This document shows positions 41,533-52,754 of a stretch of 64,000 bases of DNA, in pieces. The position numbers and the translations under genes were made by a program. Within the stretch, counting starts at the first letter, position 1. Every line of letters begins with the position of its first letter. The notes under the pieces are model-generated. The model had not been told where the DNA came from and ran no database searches. It worked only from the letters and a program-made list of their open reading frames with translations. The stretch comes from Meira nashicola. Its lineage: Eukaryota > Basidiomycota > Exobasidiomycetes > Exobasidiales > Brachybasidiaceae. Location: contig BCJU01000003.1 in the NCBI GenBank assembly GCA_001600355.1, positions 934,519 through 998,518 on the forward strand, read 5' to 3'.

Positions 41533-43016
41533 AAAGAGGAGGAAATGGTTTTTTAATCAAATGTAGATTCACCTATATACACAATATGATAAGAGTGACA
41601 AGTAGAATATTCGCACTGGTCAAGTGCAAGGTGGGATCCCTATTGTGGAAGTAGATTTTCCGAGTTGTGCTATCGGCCATTACAAAGGCGTAACTAATCA
41701 GGAGAGGATGCTGCTTATGTATATATGGAGGATATACCCAGTAGAAAAGAAAAGGCTGTTACATCCAGAAATTCTGCTAAAACTCCCAGCCACACAATAC
41801 GAACATGCACAAATCCTTACTCTTCCTTCAGTGAGAACGCGAAGCTGATCTGCGCTGCGCTGCGCAGGCGTAGCACCGTGCATGATTAAATGGGAACTGG
41901 GTTTTATGTTGGAAGATCATCTTCACCTTCTTCGTCCCGAGAGAAAAAAGGTGAAAAAGATGATCGTCTGATTTTTGGTATTATTTAAACAGGTATAAGC
42001 AGATGATTAAGAATGTTTCTATTTGAAAACTATGAAAAGAGTTGTAAGTGTGAGAGAAAAAAACTCTCAAAGATACTTGTAATATAAGTCTTTCTTTCCT
42101 TTTCTTTGTTTTTTTTTTGGAAGCAATTCACTTAACCTTATCGATAGTTTATTTCATACCTGCAGGTTCCTTTACTGATTTACGGAAACACAACATTGTA
42201 CAAAGAGGCGTGAGAGTTTAGGTTGCTCTACTAGACTATGTGGCTTTTTTTAGTTGAAGCATCAATGAATTTTGTATTGATTGTTTCTTATAGTTGACGC
42301 GTCAAAGTTGGTTGATTGGTAAGAAAAGTCAAACTAGACTTTGAGACTAGAAAAATTATTTTTTTCGAGAAAATGGGTGTTAATCTTACCAACGCACGCA
42401 AAACTCTTTTGCTCTTTTTGGCATTTCATGCAGATCATTTTGAGGAGTGAATAGAAAAGATTTTTTGACTGACTAAATGAGACTTCACTCTTGTAGTTCA
42501 ACAGTGATTTGCTTTTCTATGTACTAACTAAAAGAAGATTTTCGCTTCTAGATCTTCTTTGAAATTTTGATTGTTGAACTTTCTTAAATGCATCTTGGCA
42601 TGCAGACTTATCCGGCACCGAAAAGGAGCAATACATACCACACCTGATCAAAGCCTGCTTTCTCGTTTCCCTTAATTTTTGAACTTACTTGTAGAATCAG
42701 GTAAGGTTCCCGACATACATATGTACAAACGAAACATGGCATTCGTACCGAAGTGAAACAAGACTATACTTCTATACAATCAGCTGCATGTAGGTGGCTG
42801 TATATGTATGTGTACGTATGTGAGCGATCTCTTTACTTTAATTATCTTTATCATAGAACATGCAAGCATGCACTTTGTCCCATTGCATTTAATCAGTGTT
42901 AAGACCTTACCCCGGGGAAAGTTGATCGACATTGCTTTTTGGGTACCTTTATAAAAAGATTATCTTTTCTTGCGTTTATTTTATAAGTTTTCCCCTTTTT
43001 TATCATCGATCATATC
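41533..43016. other. Intergenic region hexokinase to four-TM gene
   Basis: 1.48 kb with no supported gene. It contains CTGCGCTGCGCTGCGCAG (41850-41867), TAGACTA (42232-42238), GCATGC (42598-42603 and 42866-42871), several TATGTA-type alternating tracts near 42720-42820, and AT-rich sequence with T runs. Confidence 0.35.
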
Positions 43017-44323
43017 ATGTTTAAATTAACTTCACAACAACAAACAAAACGATTAAGGACGATATTTTCGACTTTGCTGACAATTGATGGTACATTATTC
43101 ACGTCAGCTTCGATAATTGGATGGTTCGCATATCAAAAATCAATCGAGAATGGATCAATTCCTTCACAAGAAATCACAGTAACATGTGCAAGTATTGCAA
43201 CTGTAGGATTAATTATTTTGCCAATTGTGATTTATCAATCATGGTCAAAAACATTATCAAGTGAAAATGTTAGACGTAATAGAGGTACTCCTTTGACCCG
43301 ATTGTGGTCTTTACCTGGGTGGGTTTTCAGTCTTGCTTCTTCTATTGGGATCGTTGGTATTGCTTATCATAATCAACAGTGAGTAGATATTATTCGTATA
43401 ATCTTGAAGGGTGCTAAAAGCTAATTATAAATATTTTCTTATTTGACAGTCAATGCAATCAATCAAATTCTAATGATGACTTTATTTGTTCAAGCATATT
43501 CAACTCAACCTTTATTCGTCCTTTAATTGCTTGCACTTTAGTAGCAACCGTCTTGAATTTCTTATTGATGACATGGTCAATCATCAATCCGAGTTCGTTA
43601 CGCAATTTAAACAGTTTAGATCCTCATCTTCAAGCTGATTGGTTTTATCAACGTAAAGAAGTTAAACAAGATTTTCCTTTTTCTAATCAATCTTTAAAAA
43701 GTGAATCAAGATTTTTGAAAAAGTTTTTATTGTCTTCACCACCACCACAAGCAAGACAGAATAAAAGATATCATGCAAAAACATTTTCACAAATTAATTA
43801 CGCAGATCAATTTGGAGGAAGATACGAATTAAATAATATTTCACCTTTCGATCAAAGATCTTTACATAGAACACATTCTCACGGCAGTACAGAACAAAAA
43901 CAAAGTGAAGCAATCCTTCGTCATCAAACTTCATTTTCTTCTTCAAAACAACAAATAAAGCGTAAACAAATAAAAGAAAGTGATTATCCTCTTACGGAAG
44001 ATGAAAGAAAAAATAATTTTGTTATTTTCTCATCAACACATAATCATTCTGTTGATGAAGTTCAATATTTCGATGCAATTTCTTTACATTCAATTTCATC
44101 ATCATCACCTTCTTCTTCAACCTACAACCTTGAAACACCAAAACATAGTCCAACTTTACAAGAAGCAGTCATCATTCGGAGCAACTCACCACAAAAACTT
44201 CAATCATCTCTTTCTGATTTTAAACCTACCACTTGGATTATTCCTAGTCCACCTCCAAGTTTCTCGCCTAGAGTATATCCACGTAAAACCTCTTTGCATC
44301 ATAATCGCAACGTTCAATCATAA
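43017..44323 (+). CDS. Orphan four-transmembrane protein
   Basis: Two exons, 43017-43378 and 43450-44323, with a 71 nt GTGAGT...CAG intron. The joint keeps frame, giving 411 residues. Four hydrophobic segments lie at about 15-40, 58-78, 102-120 and 145-168. The last one is coded across the exon 2 start (RPLIACTLVATVLNFLLM). A hydrophilic Ser/Gln/Lys-rich tail of about 240 residues follows. I do not recognise the family. The build (tetraspan core, short N-terminus, long cytosolic tail) recalls small fungal plasma-membrane proteins, but no signature such as a Sur7 W-x-x-W or PMP22 motif is visible. Confidence 0.65.
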
Positions 44324-44485
44324 GTGTAACACGCTCTCTTCCTCGGTCCTATTTTCTGTATACTATATCTTACTTTGACAAATGCAATATTCTTTTTGCA
44401 AACACATCATCAAACTTATTGGGGTATGAGATCATGGATGATTATTGATGGCAAATAGATAAAAGTATTTTATGACAAAATGAGA

Positions 44486-46306
44486 CTAAGTAATTGTGAT
44501 ACTTTGTACTTCATTCGTTGGTAACCCATTTGATGTAGTACTAGTTTGTGCTTCCGATAACACATCTCCCTCACTTCTCACCTCATTAGATGATGTATTA
44601 GATTGGACGTTTGACGTTTGAGGTGTGATAGCCAAATGATGTGCTGCTCCTGGATCAAGGTGAGAAGAAATTGAAGCATTATCTGCTTGTTGTTGTCCAA
44701 GTGCTACATTAGAATGCGAAAGTGGAATTGATAATTGCGTAGCAACAGTTTTTTGTGATGGCGTTCTATGAATACTAATTCGATCTCCTGGTGCACCTGG
44801 CCCTGCAGCAAAGCCTCCGATAGAAGTACCCATCATAGCTTGAGCACTATTTCTGCCCGTAGCACTTGCTGCTACGCTCATTCCTGTTCTCGAACTTGAA
44901 TCAGATCCACGTCTAGAAAGAGGAGGTAATGCTTTCACACTTGCATACGTATCAGAAGAATTTCTTCTTTCTCCCATCAAGCTTCCCCCAATCGAACGTG
45001 CACCACCAAAGCTCGGTGCAGCATGAGATTGATGACCACGAGAAGAAGCTGCACCACCTCCAATACTTGCAGCAGCTGTAGAAGAAGCCAAAGTTAGAAC
45101 ACTTGCATTATCTGCCGGAATCCCAGACGGATGAGGATTGTTGCTAGGATGAGGTCTAGAAACTGTAGGAACATGTGCATATGGCATCTCTTCCGGAGCT
45201 TCATCTTGTCCGGGTAATTGAACAATCGTTCCGCTTGGTGTACGTCCCATAGGTGGAGCAGATGCGAATTGGATTGAAGAGGGTGCATTATGAATACTTT
45301 CTCCACGTAAGGAACCAACTCGATTTTGTGAAGGGTAAACTTCTCCATGTCGATGTTGTGCGATTTGTGCCATTGGAGTATAATTGCTACCTTGAACATT
45401 CTCACGCGTATCTAAACTCATCAATGTCGTCGGCTTTGTACTTGCTCTACTCTTTCCTGTATCCATAGTACGATTGTCCACACTATCGCGACTTCTTGAT
45501 ACGTTTGCACTTTCATCATCGTCAAAAGAGGGTGCATTACGACTTTGACTACTTCCATAACTTCCTTGAGGACTGAGAGTATGCCCTTGTCCATTACTGA
45601 TCACGTTTGCCGTATTCATATTTGCTGAATCACCGTTTGCCGTTCTGTTTGGATTAGATAAAGCATGATCATCAGCACGAATGACAGAATCCTCTGTCAC
45701 GTTGTTATTACACGTTTGATAACTTTGATCGCCACTTGAAGGTATAGAGATTGGCAAGGCGGCTGCAGCTGCGACAGATGGTGTGATCAAATCTGCTGAT
45801 ACCAAAGGTTCATGTTGTGGTACACCACCTAATTGAGGTGCATCAGAATCTCCTCCAACTGTCAACGTGTTTGCCAATCCTCCCACATTTGTATTATCAA
45901 GAGGAGCAGTCAAAGGAGCATTTCTTCCGCCTGTTGAAGAGGGAACTGCTGGAGCATTTGGAGACGTTTGAAAGAATCGACCAGAAAGCATAGATTCACT
46001 ACGTTTTCCTTTTCCGTTTTGTGAAGAAGTACCGTTCGTCTTACTTCCTTTTCTGCTTCTTAATGAAGAATTCTTTTTTCCATCTAAATTGCTCTGTAAG
46101 CCATTCTCGCCTGATTCTGTTCCAAATTGTGTTTGATTGGCATTATGAATGTCATTCTCCCTTCCTTCTTCGCTTGGTCGTCTGCCGAACCTTTTTAAGA
46201 ATCGTTTAAATTTAGATGATTCTTGTGGATTACCATTTGCATCCATTGTCACGTTCCCCTGCGTTTGAGATCCAGTTCCCGGCGGTGTTTGTGAAGGAGC
46301 AGGCAT
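44486..46306 (-). CDS. Orphan Ser/Gly/Ala/Asn-rich protein
   Basis: I take the start at ATG 46306 (MPAPSQTPPGTG), giving 606 residues; the open frame extends to ATG 46363. The protein is almost wholly low complexity. A basic patch (KFKRFLKRFGRR) sits near 31-42. A more ordered-looking, probably conserved stretch lies near 445-540, containing GERRNSSDTYASVKALPPLS followed by RRGSDSSSRTG. These include possible PKA-type RRxS sites. No catalytic motif, signal peptide or TM segment is visible. It is convergent with the four-TM gene (162 bp) and divergent from the SCP2 gene. Function unknown. Confidence 0.6.
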   Translation of the reverse strand: MPAPSQTPPGTGSQTQGNVTMDANGNPQESSKFKRFLKRFGRRPSEEGRENDIHNANQTQFGTESGENGLQSNLDGKKNSSLRSRKGSKTNGTSSQNGKGKRSESMLSGRFFQTSPNAPAVPSSTGGRNAPLTAPLDNTNVGGLANTLTVGGDSDAPQLGGVPQHEPLVSADLITPSVAAAAALPISIPSSGDQSYQTCNNNVTEDSVIRADDHALSNPNRTANGDSANMNTANVISNGQGHTLSPQGSYGSSQSRNAPSFDDDESANVSRSRDSVDNRTMDTGKSRASTKPTTLMSLDTRENVQGSNYTPMAQIAQHRHGEVYPSQNRVGSLRGESIHNAPSSIQFASAPPMGRTPSGTIVQLPGQDEAPEEMPYAHVPTVSRPHPSNNPHPSGIPADNASVLTLASSTAAASIGGGAASSRGHQSHAAPSFGGARSIGGSLMGERRNSSDTYASVKALPPLSRRGSDSSSRTGMSVAASATGRNSAQAMMGTSIGGFAAGPGAPGDRISIHRTPSQKTVATQLSIPLSHSNVALGQQQADNASISSHLDPGAAHHLAITPQTSNVQSNTSSNEVRSEGDVLSEAQTSTTSNGLPTNEVQSITIT

Positions 46307-47149
46307 TACGTAGGATTTGTTCTCAATCACGATAATGTGGAAGAGAGAATAATAGCCTTGCATGTACTACTTTCTCCGAGAATTGTGTTGGTATTATACG
46401 TAAAAAGTGTTGTTAAAAATGCACTTTTGGCTCATCGTACAGGCCGAAATTAAATAAAAAAAGGCTGTGACCGTTCCTATGCCTTGGAAATTAAAGCACC
46501 CTTTTTTAGGCGTGTTTTGGCTTCTAAGTGGCCCGCGCTTCGTACCGTGCTCATCTGTACGCTTTGTGTACATACCAGAATCTTCATTACACTTCCACCC
46601 CTAGACATTCCGGTCAAGAAAAAAAACCTTTCATTGAGATATACATCATACTATTTGACAGAATCTTTCAGATTAGAGTAAGGATCTCTTTGATCTGATC
46701 TTATTCTTGTAGATATCCATCTTATTTGTGAAGTTGTTTGACGCTTATTTCTCCACATTGATGTATTCCTTAGCGGCCAACTTGAAAAAAGACAATAATA
46801 TTCTTGCTTCGAATGCTTTTTTACCGCTAATTAATGGGTTTGGCCAAATAAAAATAAAGAAAGGGCAAACCCGCGTTCAATGAGTGGGTGAGCGGACGTG
46901 CATGCATCACGGCTGAGAAATCCCCGCTTTTAGATCATTAAAAAGCCAAAAGCACGCGTGAATGTGAAAGTACATAGACTACATAGACACCCCCGGAGAA
47001 TAAGATAGATTGGTAATAAAAAACTCTCTTTAACAGGTACGCAGTGGGGAAGTGTAGGAGATTATCAGACATGTCTTCTCAAATTTTACGACTATCATCT
47101 CCTATCCATCTCTCACTACAAGTACACACACCACACTGACCCTTCAATC
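46307..47149. promoter_or_regulatory. Bidirectional promoter orphan/SCP2
   Basis: A 0.84 kb gap with GCATGC (46900-46905), TAGACTA (46975-46981) and a repeat of ACATAGAC around 46972-46987. No gene is supported. Confidence 0.35.
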
Positions 47150-47806
47150 ATGACGAGTAAACTGGAAGATCGTATGCGAGCACAAGCATTACGTGCATTA
47201 GATGATGCTTCAGATTTAAACGTAGAAGGTTTCGAATCAAGTAGAGTGTTTGCATTAACTCGACAAGTGATCGATAATCCACCTGCAGGATCCCCTGTAA
47301 GTAGAAAGAGACTTTTACGTAGAGTTGGAGCGATTATTTTATTCATCGTTCATCCAACTCAACCACTCGATCCATCAAATCCACGTACAAAACCAACAAA
47401 ATCCATTTCAGGAGGAGGTATTAGACCTGCATATTGGTATTTAGATTTAAAAAGGTCAGGTAAAATTGGTAAAGGACAACCACCTCTTACAATCTTAGGT
47501 CGTAAACGTAAAGCAGACGTTGTGATCGAATGCATAGATCGTGATCTTGTAGATATTGCAGCCGGTCGTACGTTCGCAAGTAAGGTTTATAATACTGGAA
47601 GGATGAAAATCAAAGGTTCTTTGGATTCTGCTTTAAGTATTGCTGATTTATTCAATCATGAAAGAGCAAAAATCTATGGAACCGTTACTGCAGAATCTAC
47701 TGTGGAAGGCGATTTGGTAGCTTCACCTCAAGGTAGAGATGAAGGTGATGCATATAGCGACGGTATGCCCGCACCTGTCACTGTTGATATCAAATCTAAG
47801 CTTTGA
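47150..47806 (+). CDS. Peroxisomal SCP2-domain sterol/lipid-carrier protein
   Basis: A 218-residue protein with an SCP2 fold in its second half. The segments are YWYLDLKRSGKIGKGQPPLT (about 100), ADVVIECIDRDLVDIAAGRT, and VYNTGRMKIKGSLDSALSIA with DLF. SCP2 domains bind fatty acyl-CoAs and sterols. The C-terminus is K-S-K-L, a strong PTS1 signal, so a peroxisomal matrix location is well supported. The N-terminal 80 residues are less typical. The role may be lipid handling for peroxisomal beta-oxidation, which is an inference. The gene is intronless. Confidence 0.85.
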   Translation: MTSKLEDRMRAQALRALDDASDLNVEGFESSRVFALTRQVIDNPPAGSPVSRKRLLRRVGAIILFIVHPTQPLDPSNPRTKPTKSISGGGIRPAYWYLDLKRSGKIGKGQPPLTILGRKRKADVVIECIDRDLVDIAAGRTFASKVYNTGRMKIKGSLDSALSIADLFNHERAKIYGTVTAESTVEGDLVASPQGRDEGDAYSDGMPAPVTVDIKSKL

Positions 47807-48223
47807 TAACAAAATTTATATTTGTATGCTACCTATACACTCATTATATAGTCATAACTTTCATACTTTTGACTAAATACAGCACGTTGTTGGAATTGCA
47901 ATCTATTTGATTGAACTTATAACCATGCCGAACATCCCTGACTTTCCCCGCACAGAGAGAGGAATCGGGGAGGCAACAAAAAGATACATTGCATGCACAC
48001 ACAGCGTAAGTAGACTTACGCGCAAAGCCCACAAAGCTTTTCCATACACGTGAACCGGGGGAAGACTCGGACAGGATTTTTTTATGGAAAATATTCTAGA
48101 AGATTGGTTTTCGGATGCAAGGTGGTAAAGCATTGACTGAGAATTTGATTGATTGCATAAATTTAATAATCACCTTTTTGAACATCATCCCTACTATAAT
48201 TTGAATAGCCAATCATTTTAAAG
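47807..48223. other. Intergenic region SCP2 to TIM44
   Basis: 417 bp holding the SCP2 3' end and TIM44 promoter. GCATGC at 47991-47996 and CACGTG near 48049. No gene. Confidence 0.3.
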
Positions 48224-49918
48224 ATGGCTTCAAGATCAGTAGCTCGCTCAGCTTTGAGTGGAGCGATTGATGTAATCTCAACAAAGCAAAGTATGAATCG
48301 TAGAAATCAAATGATACTTAATGCCGCTGGAAGAAATATTACAACAGCTAGCCTTCGTTTTAGCTATGCAACTCCAAGACCATCTTATCATCAACGTATC
48401 AGAGGTTTTCATGCATCTTCACGTAGAATGGAAGGACCAACGAAATCACCCTTTCAAGCATTCGTTGATACATTAAGGGAAGAATTGAAAAAGTCACAAG
48501 AAATGCAAGAGAATATGAAACAATTACAAGGAGAAGCAGGAAAAGTACAAGATAGTGAAACGATGAAAAAAGTTCGTGAAGCGTACGAACGTGCAAGAAT
48601 AGTAGCAAGTATTAAAGAAAATCCAAGATTACAAAAAGCTGCTGAACAATTACGTAAAAGTGGTGGTCAGGTAGGAGATGCAGTAGGTGCCACTTTGAAA
48701 CAAATGGAAGAGAGTGAATTAATCAAAGGATTAGGTGCAATCTCTTCAAGGCTAGCACGTCAATTAGAAGATACAACTGCACCTATCAGAAATACAGAAG
48801 CTTATCGTGCATTTGCTCAAACATTAACAGACGCATTCGATGATGGAGGATCTGCATTACGTATCATTACAGATTCAGAAGCAGATGCACGCACACAACG
48901 TAAGATCAAAAGAGAGATCAGATTACGCAAGATCGGTAAACCTGCTCCAAGCGAAGATGTTGAAGATGTGATGATTGAAGCAACAAAAGTGAAGGATAAG
49001 ATGCGTGAAATGGAAGATTCTATGGACCCACAAGCAGCAGCACAAAAAGCAAAAGAAGCAGAGAAAGAAGGCGCAGAAGGAGAACAAGCAGAAGGAACAG
49101 TGGAAGAGACACAAGCTGCTCCTGATTCCACTGAAGCTCCTACAGGTGAAACGCCACCGGAAGCTTCAGGCTCAAAACAACCTCCACCAAAACCAAAAGG
49201 ATTCGCAGCCCGTGTTCGATCACAAGCAGCAGCCAATCCTAACGCAGGACAAGCTCTTGTGCTACGACCTGAGCCTAAATACAAGCAAGCATGGTCTTCC
49301 TTCAAAGAAAGTAATCCTTTAATGAGAAGATTGTCAGATCTACGAGCATCTTATGACGAATCAGAGAATCCATTCGTTGAACGATTGAGAGGAATTACCG
49401 AAACCATTGGAGGATGGTTCGAAGAGAATGAAACTGCAAAAGTTGTTCGTGCATTCCAAACACTCGATCATACTTTCACCTTGGACGGATTTCAAAAAGA
49501 GTTACGGGAATACATTGTTCCGGAAATTATTGATTCTTACCATGGTGCAGCACGTCATCTATTACGTCAATGGTGCGGAGAAGCAACTTTCAACGTTTTG
49601 ATGGCAACCATTGATCCTTACGTTCAACGTGGAGCGGTTTTGAACGGAAGATTGCTTGATTTAAAACATGTGGAAATTTTACAAGCACGAATGTTGGAAA
49701 ACGATGTTCCAGTCGTGGTAGTAAGCTTTAGCAGTCAAGAATTAATGTATTTCAAAGATGCAAAGACGGGAGAAGTTCTTGCTGGACGTGAAGATCAAGC
49801 AGATCTATGTAGATATGCAATGGTCCTTACACGATTAGAAGAAGAGATGGACAATGAAATCACAGGTGGATGGAAAGTTGTCGAATTGGCAAGACGTGGA
49901 CAAGCAGCATTCCTGTAA
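48224..49918 (+). CDS. TIM44: TIM44, mitochondrial import motor subunit
   Basis: Peripheral inner-membrane protein that tethers mtHsp70 to the TIM23 channel. The first 65 residues are rich in Arg, Ser and Ala with almost no acids, fitting a matrix presequence (GFHASSRRM). Next comes a helical mtHsp70-binding region (FQAFVDTLREELKKSQEMQE and following, to about 230). A Glu/Ala/Pro linker (about 260-330) contains polar repeats. The C-terminal Tim44 domain runs from about 370 to 560 (NPLMRRLSDLRASYDESENP, then RAFQTLDHTFTLDGFQKELR). At 564 residues it is somewhat longer than yeast Tim44 because of the linker. Intronless. Confidence 0.93.
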   Translation: MASRSVARSALSGAIDVISTKQSMNRRNQMILNAAGRNITTASLRFSYATPRPSYHQRIRGFHASSRRMEGPTKSPFQAFVDTLREELKKSQEMQENMKQLQGEAGKVQDSETMKKVREAYERARIVASIKENPRLQKAAEQLRKSGGQVGDAVGATLKQMEESELIKGLGAISSRLARQLEDTTAPIRNTEAYRAFAQTLTDAFDDGGSALRIITDSEADARTQRKIKREIRLRKIGKPAPSEDVEDVMIEATKVKDKMREMEDSMDPQAAAQKAKEAEKEGAEGEQAEGTVEETQAAPDSTEAPTGETPPEASGSKQPPPKPKGFAARVRSQAAANPNAGQALVLRPEPKYKQAWSSFKESNPLMRRLSDLRASYDESENPFVERLRGITETIGGWFEENETAKVVRAFQTLDHTFTLDGFQKELREYIVPEIIDSYHGAARHLLRQWCGEATFNVLMATIDPYVQRGAVLNGRLLDLKHVEILQARMLENDVPVVVVSFSSQELMYFKDAKTGEVLAGREDQADLCRYAMVLTRLEEEMDNEITGGWKVVELARRGQAAFL

Positions 49919-50573
49919 AAGTAAGGGTAAGGAGGGAGGATTCGGATCATGCATAACACATCATTATCACCACTTTTGTATGCCAATACCAAAAGGCATC
50001 TAATGCATCATTATTAACTTTTTTTTTTCTTTCTTCTCTGCAACATGTGAGGCAAAAGGTGAGCATATATTTTTGTTTGGATTTGCGATTGAAGGATGAA
50101 TAAATTTCCTCAAATTTGCACGTCAGTCATTCATGCCATTCATTTTTGGCAATGCTGATATCATAGGTCAAAAGGGGAAAGCGTTTACGTTTTCACTCTT
50201 ACTGATTTCGCATAAAATCAATAAAAACATTTGAAAGAACAAATTTTTGCTGACTGGTATATTTTACCCTTTTTTGTTCTAGAATCATAAACCATTGCAG
50301 TAATATGTAATCATCTGATGAATTGACATCTATACATGTGTTGGGAGAAACATGAAAAGAAAACGAGTGATTGTTATCTACATTTAGAATATTTGAAACA
50401 GAAGATGAAGAAAAAGGCCCTGCCTATTCGTATTTTACGCTTTGAAAGAGAGTTTGAAAATTAGCCGGCACGGAGTAGTATATAAAAAAAGGGGGGAGAT
50501 GGGATTGTTTTTAGAAATACAACAAGAAGTTCTTAGAATAAAATCACAAATCGAAAAGTAGCAGAAAATGCGT
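49919..50573. other. Convergent gap TIM44/MADS-box gene
   Basis: 655 bp between two 3' ends, longer than the other convergent gaps here (about 100-205 bp). It probably contains both 3' UTRs. T and A runs are frequent. No gene is supported. Confidence 0.3.
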
Positions 50574-52754
50574 TCAAGTTGCATCTTGCGTTGCATCAAT
50601 CGTTGTAGAGTGAACCATACCTTCTGTTTTATCGGCATTTTTATCTATACTTGATTTATGCTTATGCAAATGGGAATCTGATTTGAAATCTGATCTCGGT
50701 CCGAATCCGTCTATATTACCGCCATTTGCCATCAAAACGTCAAAGCTTTCACTACTAACCAAAGTGCTTAACGAATGATCGCTGTCCAATGAACGCATCA
50801 CATCTTCTTCTTGCTTTGAAGAAGTTAGTGTTTGATCACCAGATGTAGTACCATCATCATCATCATTACCGTCATCATTCGTTACATCCCCGCTCGATCC
50901 TATATCTCCCAGAATGGAACCCATCAAATCATTGAAAGCTGCATTGGAGATTGGCTGTTGAATATCTGCGCTGCTCATCTCTTCACCGCCGTTTAGGCTG
51001 TCACCCAAACCGCCACTGCCGGGTAAAGATGATGCACTAGAAGCCATTGGCGCATAAGGAGGTGGCGGTAAAGATGAATGTGTAGATAATGAATTCGAAT
51101 CTTCTACACCACTTGCCATAGGATTTGTTCCTGGCGATGATCCACCAAATGGATTCAAGAAACCATGCTGTTGGACGGGTGCTGAATGTTGCTGTTGTTG
51201 CTGATCCATCACCATCAATCTTCCATTGCTATCAGAAGTTGTAACACCAAAAGATGCACTACGCTTGATAAATCCTTGTGGCGGAGGAAGTGGACTGATT
51301 GGAGAACTACTTTGACCGGCTCCTACATTACCCATATTAGACATTCCTGGTATTTGTAATTGCAAAGGTTGTTGTTGTCCATTGGCTGCGTAATTGGGTG
51401 AAGGAGGTGCAGTATGAATCAATGGTACAGAAGCATTTCTCTGTTGTTGCGTTCTCCATTGTTGAGCATATGATTCAAACTGAGGATGTTGTTTTAAAAT
51501 TGGATGAGCTAATGGCAATAAACCATCCGGTCCCACACCATTTGGTGATGTTGGTGAAACAGGATGTGAATGGGTTCCTGGCATATTTGGTTGACCAGGC
51601 ACGGTTAAAGTAGATTGCCCTCCATGGTTAAGGTTTCCACCACGTGCCAAATCACCATACGTTGTTGCTGATTGCATTGATGACATCCCTTGCTGACCAG
51701 GAGGAGGGGGAGGAGGAGTTGCAGAAGGGAAATTGACAGGAGTCGGACTGAAGAATTGATGCCCTTGTGTTTGTTGTGCAAATGCTGCGGATTGTTGAGG
51801 GTCCATTGGTGTATTGAATGCAAATCTTGGTGGCGATTGCCTCTGGGTTACTGCAAATGGAGTTTGTGACATTTGACCGGCACCTGCTGTACTTGGTCTT
51901 TGAGGCATCATTTCACTTGGCATATTTGGTACGGACATCCTTGGCTGACCAAAGTTATTCAATTGCGCTTGTGGAGGTATGAAATTGAAATCGGGAGTGG
52001 AGAATGAATGATGATGTTGCATACCAACCGGTCTAGGATTGCTTCCGTTGATTCGCTGAAGTATTTCTAAATCAGTTCGTGGTTTCGATAATGTATTTCG
52101 AATGATTGCAGCTTTCAATGTATTTCGATCCACTCCATTATCCTCTTCAATCTTGATCATCGGTCCACCTGCTGTTGATGTACTTGCATTGTTGAAAGGT
52201 GAACTACTCCTTCTCGATGATCCACTACTTACACTTTGTGCATCAGACATCTTTTTTCCTCTAGGTGCTTTTCGTTTTGTGCTACCTTTTGATGTATTTG
52301 CATTATCTGTAGAATTATTTTCTCTTGAACCGCCTCCATTTGCACCATTATTGCTGTTACCATTATAAGAAGAATAATCTCCTCCTGCTCCTGATTGACC
52401 GCCTGCAGCACCACTTGCACCGCCAAAGCTGCCGTCATAATCATCATCTCCTTCATCATAATCACCTCCATCATAATTTGAATCATCATCGTTATCGTTT
52501 TGATAATTTTCCGGTCCTCGCCTTTCAACAGGTCCTTTATGATCTGTATATCGTAAAAGAAGATGATCCATATCACCACTGCAAAATTCTGATAATTTTC
52601 CATTTTGTCCAAACACGATTACTGCTACTTCACTTCCTGTTAAAACTGCTAATTCATGCGCTTTCTTCATCAAACCAGCTTTACGTTTTAAATATGTCAC
52701 ACTTCTGTTGCGATCATCAGTGATGCGAGTAATTCTGATCTTTTTGCGACCCAT
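50574..52754 (-). CDS. MEF2-type MADS-box transcription factor (Rlm1-like)
   Basis: A 726-residue nuclear DNA-binding protein. It begins directly with the MADS domain ([48 protein letters not shown]). The MGRKKI start is the MEF2 class mark, as in yeast Rlm1/Smp1, not the SRF/Mcm1 class. After residue 90 it is an Asp/Gly-rich then Pro/Gln/Ser/Asn-rich activation-type region. Short candidate phosphosites for MAP kinases (SP) are frequent. Rlm1-type factors act downstream of the cell-wall-integrity MAP kinase. That role here is inferred. The upstream region is unusually long (2.3 kb). Confidence 0.88.
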   Translation of the reverse strand: MGRKKIRITRITDDRNRSVTYLKRKAGLMKKAHELAVLTGSEVAVIVFGQNGKLSEFCSGDMDHLLLRYTDHKGPVERRGPENYQNDNDDDSNYDGGDYDEGDDDYDGSFGGASGAAGGQSGAGGDYSSYNGNSNNGANGGGSRENNSTDNANTSKGSTKRKAPRGKKMSDAQSVSSGSSRRSSSPFNNASTSTAGGPMIKIEEDNGVDRNTLKAAIIRNTLSKPRTDLEILQRINGSNPRPVGMQHHHSFSTPDFNFIPPQAQLNNFGQPRMSVPNMPSEMMPQRPSTAGAGQMSQTPFAVTQRQSPPRFAFNTPMDPQQSAAFAQQTQGHQFFSPTPVNFPSATPPPPPPGQQGMSSMQSATTYGDLARGGNLNHGGQSTLTVPGQPNMPGTHSHPVSPTSPNGVGPDGLLPLAHPILKQHPQFESYAQQWRTQQQRNASVPLIHTAPPSPNYAANGQQQPLQLQIPGMSNMGNVGAGQSSSPISPLPPPQGFIKRSASFGVTTSDSNGRLMVMDQQQQQHSAPVQQHGFLNPFGGSSPGTNPMASGVEDSNSLSTHSSLPPPPYAPMASSASSLPGSGGLGDSLNGGEEMSSADIQQPISNAAFNDLMGSILGDIGSSGDVTNDDGNDDDDGTTSGDQTLTSSKQEEDVMRSLDSDHSLSTLVSSESFDVLMANGGNIDGFGPRSDFKSDSHLHKHKSSIDKNADKTEGMVHSTTIDATQDAT

